Source: Metopolophium dirhodum
Taxonomy: Eukaryota > Arthropoda > Insecta > Hemiptera > Aphididae
Assembly: GCF_019925205.1 (NCBI RefSeq)
Contig: NC_083562.1
Location: 23,250,001-23,314,000, forward strand
DNA: 64,000 nucleotides
Direction of reading: 5' to 3'
The first letter of the stretch is position 1. The number at the start of each line of letters is the position of its first letter. This document shows positions 38,347 through 49,543 of this stretch, one piece after another. The notes beneath the pieces are model-generated. The model was not told where the DNA came from, searched no databases, and saw only the letters and a list, made by a program, of their open reading frames with translations. The position numbers and the translations under genes were made by a program.

Positions 38347-39167
38347 TTTATACGTATACTACAATCAAAATAGCTCCATAATATATTTGTTAACGACGAA
38401 GCGTGATGCGGAATGTCCCGGTTCCATAGCCGCCTAGGACCTAGGTGGTCATATTGATCAGTAAAAATTAATAATGACGTTAACAAAATATAATGAACTA
38501 CAATTTATTGACAAATATGAAAAATATATATTTTCATTAAATTTAGTATTTTACGCCAAATACCAGGCTTTGGTATAAAATAGTTTAACCAGGAAGAGCC
38601 GTAACGGGAATTGAGCTAAGTATATAATATAAGTCAGTTTTGAAAAAAAAAATTCTTTCATACTACCTACACATCATTGTGGTGGTATTTTATATAACAC
38701 TACATTTTTGATCTAAGTGACTAAGTGGACCGCTGTTCGTTTATATAAACACAAAAAACGACTTTGATAATTAGTTCAGTGATTTCAGTGTTAGCCTTTT
38801 TAAAATCATCATAAACAATTTATTCACCAACATAGGCTACACAGAGCATCATCCACTGAAGCAGCTGCAGTTCGATCTATACGTAAAATATTTCATACTT
38901 AAAACACTAGGTACCTATATCATAATTCATAATAATCAATTTATACGATTACAACTTGAAGTTTAATCATTAAAATAAAAATTTTTTTTATGTACTTAAA
39001 TATCAAAATATAATTCGTCAATATTTTAATTTTAAAATGTAAGGACTGGGGCCCGGGAGTGTATAATAAACGCGCTGGTCACAAACAAGTAAAAACATAA
39101 ACGTCGCAGAACGTGCCAATATCCGCCGACCACATATCTATGTTTGTGCGTGCGTGTACGGTGGTAG

Positions 39168-39218
39168 CACTGAACTAAATACATTATTTACACTAATTAC
39201 AATGTATTTAGTTCAGTG
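39168..39218. repeat. Perfect 18-bp-arm hairpin
   Basis: CACTGAACTAAATACATT (39168-39185) and its exact complement (39201-39218) enclose a 15-base loop. Arms ending in CACTG/CAGTG recall transposon termini, but the arms are too close to bound an element. A folded RNA is possible, though the stem is short for a microRNA precursor. Confidence 0.75.
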
Positions 39219-39730
39219 GGTGTGAGCAGCTAAACTCAATCAGCAGTATAGTGGTCAGGTTTACCTGACTAATAATGATGAGTTAGTTGAGTGAATTGTG
39301 TTTGTATATTATATTTTTATACATCTATGATTGTAAGACATAGACACATAAGTGTTTGTATGTGTACTCTTGTAATATTATATTAAAAATGGAACAATGG
39401 TTGGTATTTAAGGAATGTACTATTAAGATCAAGGTCCTTAGCCTTTGTGGCTCAACAATAATAATAAAATAGTCCATCAATATACAATATAATATAAATA
39501 GTAAAATAGATAACTTGAGTATACACAAACAAGGATAGAGCGATCACTTCCTACCAAAGCTGTAGGCCTGTTGCCTATAGAGTGCGAATACATTATTCAC
39601 TAAAAATATAATAGAAATATAAAATTTATACTTTTGAATATATAAATATAATTATAAATTATTTGACACTTCAAGTCTAACTAAATGATATAATAATATA
39701 ACTTTGAATTTTTCATCAAAACGACCTTCG

Positions 39731-40032
39731 AGACTGACAAAAATTAAAGTACTTCTAGTGGTTTGATTTAAAAATGTAAAGATGTTTTAATTGGTCAACA
39801 AGTATACTTTGCATCGGTTGGAGCTTTTTTTTATATTTTAAATATTTTTGAATATATTCAATATTAAAAATTTATAAATTTATAAAATGTAAAATATTTA
39901 TTCTTGTCAAGAATTTGCTAAAATTGAAAAAGTGCTCTGACCGACGGGATGCAAATTAAACTTGTTTACCAACACAAACATCTTTACATTTTTTAAATCA
40001 AACCACTAGAAGTACCTTAATTTTTGTCAGTG
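39731..40032. mobile_element. MITE with inverted repeats of about 100 bp
   Basis: The left arm (39732-39833) starts GACTGACAAAAATTAAAGTA and holds TTCTAGTGGTTTGATTTAAA. The right arm (39926-40031) is its near-perfect complement, ending CCTTAATTTTTGTCAGTG. The 90-odd-base centre is A+T-rich. Total length is about 302 bp with no coding frame. CGA lies immediately outside both ends and may be a 3-bp duplication or chance. Long-arm elements like this fold into one big hairpin if transcribed. The superfamily cannot be assigned from what is visible. Confidence 0.85.
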
Positions 40033-41524
40033 CGATGGCTATTTTACGTCCATAAATTGGTTTTGAATATTTTGATCTAATGACTTTAAATGACTTGTGC
40101 ATGTGCGTCCGTGTGACCATAAACCAGATAAGAAATTACAATGAATTGTAAATTGATGCGGTTCGAGGGTGATGGTAAGAGAGTATATACACACTAATGA
40201 TCATTTACTACACACACAAAGACGATCAGTAATCGCAGGAACGAAATAATTACCTAAACACAACTCCTTAAAAATGACACATTTCCAGGGGCCTTAGCAA
40301 TATAATACTATACTATATTGATTGTTAACATTCATCTAATTATACGACATACAGGCAATTATATTAGTTTGTTTTTAAAGGCGTCAAATATAAGTCGATA
40401 CAACCCTTGCAAGTTTATACCCTCCCAATCATATACTTTCTCGTTAACGCTAATTTATTAATGTTAATTGTGCCAACATCATCGGGTGGGAGGCACTGGG
40501 AGCATAGATAATAAAAAAATATTATCTTTATATTATCTATTGCCGGGAGGGTCAGTGAGTGCGGACTACCAATGTAAAATATGAGTTTGAATCTAGCTGT
40601 GCCTATAAGTACTTAATGGTAATCATAAAGGTAGATACTGAAAATTACAACACATAATTTTACAATTTGTTGTCTGTAAAAAACGTAAAATATTAGGGGT
40701 AATGTGGAAAACAATAACCGAAGACCGAAGGCTAACGCCTGACAATAATAATAATTAATAATATTGACGGTCGTAGTGTGCGTTTTGGTCGGATGACAGT
40801 TTATTATTGTACTCGATTCGAATGAACGAATAAACGCCGCTGCAACAGGTATATTAAATACCTACTTCGACGAATTTCATCACAGAGCCGCCGTCGAGTA
40901 AATCCGAATAAAAATATTGTATACAAAGCCGATTAAGAATCGTTGGAGTGTATACGAAAATGCGCACGAACTAAACAGATATACATAGATATTATATATT
41001 ATAAAATGTATAGGTATAGTTTTTGCTCGACGCCGCTGATGATGACGACATCAATTACAAAAGCACGCGCTGTAAAAGAGTTGACGATCGAATACATACC
41101 GCAATAGGTACTTGTTTGTGTCAGATAGTATGTTATCGTAATATCGTGTATAAAGAGACACATTTTGGCAATACTTGTGGTTAACGCTGCAATTCTATAG
41201 GGACGATTTTATTTTATTTTTTATTTTTATATAGTGTCAAGGACGATTTTTTGTGTGTTGAGAGTAACAATATTATAATATTGTCGCCAGCGCGCTGTAC
41301 TCGTATTAGAATATCGTAAATTTGTCATCTCAATCTTTATTATCGAATACCGGAATACATAGGTAGGTAATATATTACTATAGTATATAGTCTATGAAAC
41401 AAGAGTAAAAATGTCTATATTTTCGGCTCGTTTCACGCCTGTCCAACAATTCATTTCCAAGGTAATTTATTGAACATGTAACATATGTTACAATTTTACC
41501 TTGCTTAACATAACTTTGTTAATC
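40033..41524. other. A+T-rich stretch, nothing firm
   Basis: Near 40470-40600 a GC-richer patch contains GAGTTTGAATCTAG, a weak B-box look-alike, without a matching A box. CpG-containing sequence at 40840-41100 has no reading frame. Confidence 0.35.
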
Positions 41525-41680
41525 TTGTTACATGATGAATCAGATAAAGTTGTAACCACAAAATTTTAATTTGTACAACCTCCCAAACACCACTAAATCC
41601 ATTATAAAAACTCGGGTGTCAGCGTAACATTACTCCAACACCCGCTTTTTTTAAAATATTCTCTCTAGTTCTCTAGTCGA
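41525..41680 (+). repeat. Dispersed direct repeat, left copy
   Basis: Shares GTAACCACAAAATTTTAATT, TTGTACAACCTCC, AAACACCAC and GGGTGTCAGCGTAAC with 45312-45500 in the same order and orientation (45312-45500 has small substitutions). Identity is high in the centre and fades at the edges. Origin unknown; the pair brackets the GC-rich island and hAT 3. Confidence 0.75.
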
Positions 41681-42861
41681 ACGAGATACGCACGACCGCG
41701 CAATTTGATACCTCCTATTTTGGAAGGCCTCCAACAAAACTATAGCAGACGACTTTGTAAAATGTACAATTTTGAATTTTGAAAACTTGTTCAAATGACA
41801 ACAGTACCTAATAATAAATTACCGTCGTGGATGGACAGTTTTTGAACTACCTATATTCGAACACTTATACAATTTTAAATACAATAATAATTGTATATTA
41901 TATTTAGAATTTATACGGTTTGCTTTTAAAATGTATTATAATATGTATCTTGTATTTAAATTGTACATACTATTAATTATATTTTATACTATATTATTAT
42001 TATTAATTATTAGTCTTGAAGCTATAATAATTTCTGCAGAAGCATGCTTCTATTTGCTTAGCTTTAAATTTGTATATACATTACTTAAAAAGGATAAAAA
42101 AAAAAAGTTTTAAATTAAATATTTAGATATTTATGTAGGTACTATTTATTATAGTGTATCTACCTACCTAGTTAGTATTAATTTTTTTTTAATAATCTAA
42201 GTAATTACTAAATAAAAGTATTTTTCGTTTTTCACACTCAACCTATTACCACTGTTTAAGACACATTTAATTCGTTTCAATACAAGGACTTATGACTGGT
42301 TGAATAAATGTTTTATAAAATATGAGTTATAACTCAGACTAGGTAAACGTTTTCGGAAAAAATCAAAACAACTAGGCTTTTGTAAAACAACCATCAATTT
42401 AATTTTATTTAATTAGGTATGTAGGTTTTTTTTCGAGTGTATCTATATAATATAGTATTCTGTATTTGACAATAATTACTCATTAAAATCAAATGTATCT
42501 TGTATTTTAAGACAGATTTTGAAAGTATTTCGCCAATCTCTGATTTACACTCTTTTTATTGTTTATATTGTACAATGCATGAGCGTGTCTCACCTATCGA
42601 TATTTCTTGAAAACAATTTTCTCATACCTACTCGCTTCACGTTTGTTGGATGTGTACATACTATAATATTATTAACGGTGTGTCGGTGTACATAGCCATA
42701 TTAGTTATTTTAGTTATAAGTATATATTATATATATTATAAGTGATGAACAAAAAAAAAATAAATAATAATATCATCAATATTAAACTATACATTTTTCT
42801 TTATTAATTTAAAATATAAATAACATCATACTAACTATAATCTACATTTTTTTTTAACCGG
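41681..42861. other. A+T-rich stretch, nothing recognised
   Basis: No repeat ends or convincing frame; the 60-codon frame at 41931-42113 is hydrophobic low-complexity. Confidence 0.45.
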
Positions 42862-43420
42862 ACGATTACCGTCAAGTAGAAACGCTGGTTTTGGATATCA
42901 GGGAATGTCCGGTTCATTGACATACTGCACTAAGGACGATGAGAGGATATTTTTCGGCGGACTGTCGGACCAGGACGCGGGCGACCACCGAGCCACCCCC
43001 GCGGGGGTTCTCGCCGGGCCGCGACGACGGCACGAGGTGCACTACAACAAGTGGCCGAACCAAGCCGCAGATCTCTGGACGGAGCGAGCGGAGGATGCTC
43101 TGGTGCTCGACGGCGATTTCTATGGCATGCAGCGGCGGCAGCAGCCTGTACGGGACCAAGCAGAGGACGAGTCTGGAAATCAGCCTTTGCCGGAGGACCA
43201 CCACCACGGAATTGCTGCCCGCGTCCACGAAACCAGCCCGAGTGTTCGTTCTGAGGTCCGGCAGGCGGCCGGCCGGGCGGTTCGAACTAGAAAGCTCCCG
43301 TGCGTGCCGGACCCGGAGATGGTGACTAGAGGAGGAGGAGGAACTTTCGGAATGACGGGGAAACTGATAAAAGGGTAAGATGGTTTGATGACGATGGCAG
43401 TTCCGAGCAGTGCGATATTT
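42862..43420 (+). pseudogene. GC-rich duplicated sequence, copy A (plus strand)
   Basis: It begins with ACCGGACGATTACCG and AGAAACGCTGG, like copy B. The longest frame, from ATG 42905 to TAA 43376-43378 (157 codons), includes YCTKDDERI near codon 7, YGMQRRQQPV near codon 73 and acidic/His-rich segments; no family is recognised. Landmarks shared with copy B include GACATACTGCAC, TATGGCATGCAGCGGCGGCA, GGAGGACCACCACC, TGCTGCCCGCGTCC, GTGTTCGTTCTG and GGAGATGGTGAC. Relative to B it lacks roughly 37 bases just after GGGAATGTCC, which shifts the frame. The GGGTAAGA at the 3' side looks like a splice donor and is kept in both copies. I take it as a diverged, probably non-functional duplicate of a GC-rich exon, but the 157-codon frame could be real. 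Confidence 0.45.
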
Positions 43421-43432
43421 ACTTCAAGAATT

Positions 43433-43463
43433 CCGGCGAGCATATCATTTGGAAGCTCGCCGG
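43433..43463. repeat. 9-bp perfect GC hairpin beyond copy A
   Basis: CCGGCGAGC and GCTCGCCGG enclose a 13-base loop at the edge of the GC-rich island; no T-run follows, so it is not a simple terminator. Confidence 0.7.
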
Positions 43464-43479
43464 TCAATCATAGGTATGC

Positions 43480-43690
43480 TGAAATTGTAATTTTATGAAA
43501 ATTATTAACAATTTTGACGATTTTTCGACACATTGTTATATAGTATACTATATAATAAGTCGTAACACTCTTTGATCATAAATACTGTATATGCTTATAA
43601 CTTACGTTATAATATGTTGTCTGTTTGGTAATTGGTAGTATGTATAGGTGGTAATATTTGATTTGGATTTTGGACATGGGTTTGGCTGAT
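43480..43690. other. A+T-rich spacer between the two GC-rich copies
   Basis: About 210 bases of ordinary background composition separate copy A from the 3' side of copy B. Confidence 0.6.
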
Positions 43691-43734
43691 CTATAATAGC
43701 CGGCTTTTGCTGTGATGTATAAATGTTATGTGGT

Positions 43735-44445
43735 CGTTATGTGGTCGATTCTCTTGGAACTGCAACATCTCTTCTTACCCCGTTCAGTTTCACCGTCACT
43801 CCGTTTGTTCCTCCTCAACTTCGACTCTGTGTCACCATCTCCCGGTCCCGACACCTGCAACTCTGGCACGCGCACCTCGACATCTGCAGCAGGCTTTCTA
43901 GTCCCGTTCGCCCGGCCGCTTGCCCACCCCGACCACAGCAGAACGAACACCGTCCTCGCTCACGGGCGGGCTGGTTTCCCCGGACGCGGGCAGCATTTCC
44001 ATGCGGCATTATGCCTTCGGTGGTGGTCCTCCGGCGGCGGGCGGTGGCTGATCTCCAAACTCGTCCTCGCTGATCCCGATCCTCTTCTTCGGCTGCTGCA
44101 AGTGCCGCCGCTGCATGCCATAGTTTTTTTTATCCATCTCCACCGTCGAGCTCGCATCTTCCTCCTCCGCCGCCGGCCAGCCGCATATTACGTTGTAGTA
44201 CACCAATCCTAAGCCGTCGTCACTGCCCAACGAGAACGTGGCCTGGTCACCGCAGAGGAGGCCGACCGCGTTCCCTCGGGATCGGCCTCGTGGCGTCCAG
44301 GTCCTACAGCCCGCCGCTAGTCCTCTCTTTGTCCTCGGTGCAGTATGTCTCGTTATTGTATAGGCGCCATTCCAGTCTGGCGCCACTCCAGTTCCTGGAC
44401 ATTCCCCGATGATTCTATCCAACTCAACCAGCGTTTCTCTCTAAG
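43735..44445 (-). pseudogene. GC-rich duplicated sequence, copy B (minus strand)
   Basis: Read on the minus strand it begins ACCGGACGAACTTAGAGAGA and AAACGCTGGTTGAGTTGG. A frame is open from 44422 down to 44009 (137 codons, no ATG at its opening) and includes TFSLGSDDGLGLVYYN, then KNYGMQRRHLQQPKKR and ISEDEFGDQPPP; a second frame continues the similarity downstream. In the frame that matches copy A near YCTEDKERTSGGL, a TAG replaces the TCG of copy A. So neither copy keeps one uninterrupted version of the shared sequence. The peptide is acidic, basic and proline-rich in turn, like a nuclear protein, but I cannot name it. CACTAACCACAG upstream could be a splice acceptor, and GGGGTAAGA downstream a donor. 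Confidence 0.45.
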
Positions 44446-44650
44446 TTCGTCCGGTATGGGTTTGATCGGACGCCTGTGGTTAGTGTGAATAATTAATTTT
44501 AAAAACTTAAATGTAAATAAACAAATCTCGTCTCTATGGGCCAAGATATTATTTATAACATTATAGCATTATATTTAATATATTATTTCGTTTTTAGCAT
44601 TTAAAACGGAAAAGTTGTTTATTCAATTATAGCCAGATGCTTATTATATA

Positions 44651-44658
44651 GTTGTGTA
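44651..44658. repeat. Target-site duplication, left copy (GTTGTGTA)
   Basis: Eight bases next to the left end of hAT 3, identical to 45059-45066. Confidence 0.88.
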
Positions 44659-45058
44659 CATAGGCGTGCGTACGGGGCGAGCCGGTCAAGCCCAGAAACT
44701 TTAAGCTCGACCTGAAACTTTTTAGGGGCATGGTAAAATGTGCGTAAATATTTTATTATAATGCTTATATTATAATAATATTATGTTCGTGAAGATCATT
44801 GCAATTTTATTTGTCGTGAAAATAAAATCAAAAATATTTGTGTGTACGTACTGCTGTCTGCTACACACATTTTATTAATCTAACAAAAATATTATACCTT
44901 TATACAAATAGGTACAATAACTATAGTACTATATAGACATTAATAGGTTAATACATCAACATGTAGATATGTCAAAAAAAAATAGGGGCACTGTCCAAAT
45001 ATCAAGGCACTATAATTGCCCAGGCTCGACCAGAAATTGATGTCTGCGCACTCCTACG
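44659..45058. mobile_element. Non-autonomous hAT-type element (hAT 3)
   Basis: A 400-bp element. The left end CATAGGCGTGCGTACGGGGC pairs with a right end whose complement is CGTAGGAGTGCGCAGACATC. Just inside, both arms carry GGTCGAGC or GAGCCGGTCAAGCC blocks in opposite orientation. An exact 8-bp duplication, GTTGTGTA, abuts both ends. The interior is A+T-rich and non-coding. The terminal repeats are imperfect while the duplication is perfect, so the boundaries are firm. It sits about 200 bp beyond copy B of the GC island. Confidence 0.88.
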
Positions 45059-45066
45059 GTTGTGTA
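45059..45066. repeat. Target-site duplication, right copy (GTTGTGTA)
   Basis: Exact match to 44651-44658 at the right end of hAT 3. Confidence 0.88.
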
Positions 45067-45311
45067 TGTATACGATATTAATGTTATACATACCTAATAA
45101 TTTATACGTTTTAAAATTAATTTGATAATGAACAACGGATATAGATTATGGACATAAGTTCAACTAAGGAGGCTGGAATAGTGGAGTGGCCATGCACTCT
45201 TAATAGTTACGCATTGCCTCCCTCCTAAATTAATTATTCTATGAACTCACATGATATAGCTCCGTTACACTGGCACACGCATATTAAACATTTGAATCGA
45301 AATTTGTGTCA

Positions 45312-45500
45312 ACGATTGTTAAATCATTTGTGCAGGTTTATAACCACAACATTTTAATTTGTACAACCTCCTAAACACCACAAAATCCATAACAAAAACG
45401 CGGGTGCCAGCGTAACGCTTTTTTAAATATTTAACTTAACGAATTAACTCAAATTTTAACGGTTACGGTTTCGGTTTTTTAGAACAGTTCTCTAATCGGT
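45312..45500 (+). repeat. Dispersed direct repeat, right copy
   Basis: Same order of blocks as 41525-41680: ATAACCACAACATTTTAATT, TTGTACAACCTCC, AAACACCAC, GGGTGCCAGCGTAAC, then a looser match at AGAACAGTTCTCTAATCGG. A longer A+T-rich insertion precedes that last block. Confidence 0.7.
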
Positions 45501-46830
45501 CGTATAAAAATGATCAACCTTTTTGTTTCGGGAATCAACTAGTATGCACATTGCACCCATTCAAGCATTTCAAACGTCCCGAAACACCATGCAGGATCCG
45601 AGTCATAAGACTGGTATTAAAATTTAATATAATATTATAAAATTAAGCCAAAAACCTAACCATCCTTTGACGGAATATAATATGATCTACACTGGTCTTA
45701 GCTAAATAGCGACTTATGTGGTCGTACTCGTATATACATAATATAGTAATATATAATAAGTGTATAACCTAGTGAGCTCGGGTACAAGAGGTTTCTTGTT
45801 CGCTGCTGGATTTTGCGTAACAATAGTCAACACGCGTCATAAACGGGCCCTTACATGGTTTAAGTTCTCTTGTGTGTATTAAACATAATACAGTATGTAG
45901 GTACAACCGTACACTGTACATGTACAATAGGTATCTGGTAGTTTTATACTTTATAATAGGCCGTAGTAAGACGGTTTCGAAAACTACCAATTACAGCAGT
46001 ATGAATATTTGTAACTGTTTGTTTTTTATATATAGTTATAGAAATGCATTATACGCCAATTTTATCCATAAGAGGACTTCTCGATCGCCTACGGTTATAG
46101 ATATATTTGGAAAAATATGATTTTACTTTATATGTAGGTATATTATTACATAAATATGTATTTATAATAACGTGAAGTAACTTGCGATAACTGTGAGTAT
46201 TTGTTCATAACGATGACCATCAAAATTCAAAACAATACTATATATTGTAGATTCAGCACATGTGTTTGCACTTGTTTGTACTGTAGTGTTATACATTAAT
46301 ACATGAGAAATATTATATTTTAAATTTCAAACCGATTGATCGTGTACCTATAATCACTGTACCATGGGGGGCCATGAGTATTTTATATTTATTTTTTTCA
46401 AATCAATTATGCTCTCGTTTATTTCACGGTTTCGGTCAAATCGCCTGACGACTACAACAATGTGAACGAAATCTTTCTATATTACCTAAATAACGACTAA
46501 TTTGTATTTTGTGTGAATAAATTGTTTTTAACGTATAAGTGTGCCTATTAGGTACCTTGTTCGTTTCGTAATAAACCGCACGTACAAAAACTCACTAGTC
46601 ATATGTTAAGTAAATATTTTGCTTTTGGTATTAATTACCACTTAGTTACGGCCAGTCTGCGTAAAAAAACAACCTAGTGGTGTGGACGTGTGGTGTATGT
46701 GGGGCTGAGCATATTAAAAGGGTCAACCGGCCATAAGTGTATTGTCTCAACAAAACGTGTATATTACGTCAAGTTTGATAATATATGCCATAGAATCGGT
46801 ACAATAATTAGTGTTATTAAAGTCCTTAAA
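45501..46830. other. A+T-rich stretch, nothing recognised
   Basis: Opposite-strand frames at 45769-45990 and 45872-46120 are short and unassigned. Confidence 0.4.
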
Positions 46831-46880
46831 CAATTTGACGGCACGTATATTATAATATCATGCGCAGTACCGTCAAACTG
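46831..46880. repeat. 50-bp imperfect palindrome
   Basis: Outer arms CAATTTGACGG and CCGTCAAACTG pair except for one base, around an inner palindrome ATATTATAATAT. Open frames on both strands (46690-46887 and 46764-47012) read through it, as expected of a palindrome, and are not taken as genes. Confidence 0.7.
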
Positions 46881-48290
46881 CGTATAATTAAGGTCAACGA
46901 CGAATGTCGGATAGAAACATCTTTGCATTGTAATATTAATATTAGCAATTACTTTTACGTAAAGAAATCTCATGCCTTCAATAACCGCAATAATTATTAT
47001 CGTGCTCAACATTACAAATTAGTACATTTTAATTTATTTTAACATGTTTTATGAAGAGTATTTCGACACAATAAAACGTTTTTGTTGTATAACATTATAC
47101 CTAATCTATAATATATTAATATGTGAGAAAATAAAAACATTGTATTAGGTAGGTTGAACAAAATTTCATTTTTTAAAAACTCTACATCTAAAAAGTTAAA
47201 TCATAATATAAGAATACCTCCCTGTCAGGTTAGGTATGCATAAAACATTTATTGTAATATAGATGTATAGTTACGACTTACGACCTACGATATTAATATA
47301 GTATTTTTTTAAATCTCGTTACGTTTTACAAGTGTTAATGTATTTTAGCTCGTTGATATGCGCTTGCTCATAATATACGTAATAGGTATAACTTGACATA
47401 TTTCAGTTGGTCAGTTTATAGTTGTATTTTATGGACTTATAGTTGTACATTTCGATTTCGTTCGAATGTCTAGTTGATGGATAAAAACGAATAAAATGGA
47501 GATTTGGGAAGATATAATTTATGTCATTTTCGTGTTTTAGGCTTGAGCATGTGTTTAATAATAATAAAAGTGAAAATACAGGTGTTGGGTGTGTTTACAG
47601 GGCGTGGGTATGTCAGTATGTCTTTAAGCTAAATCTGAAAGCAATAATAAATAATTTAATTCGATAAACGATTTCAGACCTATCTCATTAACATTAATAA
47701 AATGGTATGAAGATTAAACGTGCAAATAGCCAATAGGTACTCCGCGGTATGTATATTTTTTATTAATTTGCGATTTTTTCGTAACTACAATTTATATTAT
47801 AATAGAAAATTACAACTTTGAATGTTCTATAATTACTAGAATATTATACTAGAATTTAGAAGTAACTATAAACTAGTAGCAAAATTATGATATTGTTCGT
47901 ACTGATCTAAGAATGTGGAAGAAAAAAAACGGTCCGCTTTGTAAATAATATTATACCTATAAATATAATAATATAGCCACCAAATATATTATGATATAGG
48001 TAGCTCCCCCAAAAATAAAAAGTAAGGACACGACGGAAGACGAATGTCTAATATTGTATACATAATAACATATTCTTGGTATATTATATTGACGTGTCGC
48101 ACAAAAATAATAAATTATAGCCGAGTCCTCGCCAATTCCACACGCAGTCCTAGTGCTCGCGTGTACAGTACATACCTATTATATTGTATTGTAGTCCGGC
48201 ACGTCGTTAAGACCGCGTGGGAGACGCCTTGAATCCAAATAAAAAATTATTTACGGCCAATTAATAACGTACGCGTATTATAATATACAC
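46881..48290. other. A+T-rich stretch, nothing recognised
   Basis: No element ends, splice-like exons or RNA genes were seen. Confidence 0.45.
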
Positions 48291-48311
48291 CCGTACGTGA
48301 AAAATCAACTT

Positions 48312-48440
48312 TCAGTTACGGCGGCGGCCTCCGTCGGAAACGGGTTTGCCGGAGGGCGGACGTGGGAAATTAGCGGCCGGCGCTGCAAAGGAGACGACGA
48401 CGACGACGACGAAGATATCGCGTGGGCGTGAAAAACGGTT
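48312..48440. promoter_or_regulatory. CpG-rich patch with a (GAC)n run
   Basis: GGCGGCGGCCTCCGTCGG, GCCGGAGGGCGGACG and GCGGCCGGCGCTGC stand out from the background, followed by tandem GAC at 48392-48411. No reading frame of note crosses it. A promoter or 5' leader is possible, but no TATA or start motif can be tied to it. Confidence 0.2.
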
Positions 48441-49348
48441 TAAATTTGAAATTTGATGACGCGTGAAAAACGCTTTTCTACTGTCTTGATATAATATATT
48501 GTATATTATACAATATTTTTTATAAGATATAACATAATAATGTATACCATAAAGGTATCAGTATGTATCCTTTGCGCTCTATTCACGCCACACCTCGTAT
48601 AGTCGGCCGTTTACAACTATATATATATTTTACACTATATATGTTTATATACCTATAACCCCTATCATGTGTATATTTTATTTTGTGAATTTTTACCAAC
48701 CTTATAAGTACTATGAATACGACTACGTTATATCTATCGCCAACGATCGGCCCTAGGGCTGATTTTAATTGCATTGCCATGGACAATCTTTTTCATTATT
48801 ATACTTAAAAAATACTCGACTGAGGTCGAAAGACAAATTATTGCAGCCTCCGGTCATGTGTTATAACCATGCAGCCGGTAAGTTACCGTATCATATAATA
48901 AGTTGTCGTCGCTCCATATATCTTAACGTTATTAGTTATTACTTATTATCTTTATAGCACTTTAAACATCACATAACAATAACAATATCCCTAATAATAT
49001 ATAATACGTCGAAGATAATCTTGTGTAATAAAGATATCTTTGTATCACGGTCGCGTATTTACTACTTTAATACATATTATTATTAATGGTGTACCCCGAA
49101 ATGCGGCGCTAATCGAACACTTTCTTCTTACCAATTCGATTTTTTCCCCAGACTTTCTATATAGGTATATACGTCGATACGTGTATATAGGTTTAGGCAA
49201 AACTTTTCGGCCCATACATTTTATTATACGCCCGCACACGTACAAAACATAATATTATTATGTACGCTGACCTACCACATATTATTATTATACGATCGTC
49301 GCGTATTGTATACACACATGTAATCACCCGCACACGAAATCAACAAAT

Positions 49349-49369
49349 ACACACACACACACACACACA
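49349..49369. repeat. (AC)n microsatellite
   Basis: About ten uninterrupted AC units. Confidence 0.9.
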
Positions 49370-49466
49370 TATGATTATTATCGACAAACGCCCAGCGAGT
49401 TATAATATGCCATTGTTTCCGCCGCCGATTTCACCCAATCTCTTTCACGCCGGAGATCAACTACAT

Positions 49467-49467
<1 letters not shown>

Positions 49468-49499
<32 letters not shown>
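49468..49499. repeat. (CA)n microsatellite
   Basis: Sixteen CA units, 100 bp from a second AC run; the frame across both is rich in Thr and His for that reason. Confidence 0.9.
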
Positions 49500-49500
<1 letters not shown>

Positions 49501-49543
49501 CGCACATTAATATCGTTTTAATATTCGTGAACAGCCGCTGATT

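Noticed and set aside
40570..40605. B-box-like GAGTTTGAATCTAG
   Set aside because: No A box at a suitable distance and no tRNA fold.
45172..45226. GGAGGC...GCCTCC pair as a tiny inverted-repeat element
   Set aside because: Six paired bases over about 55 is within chance.
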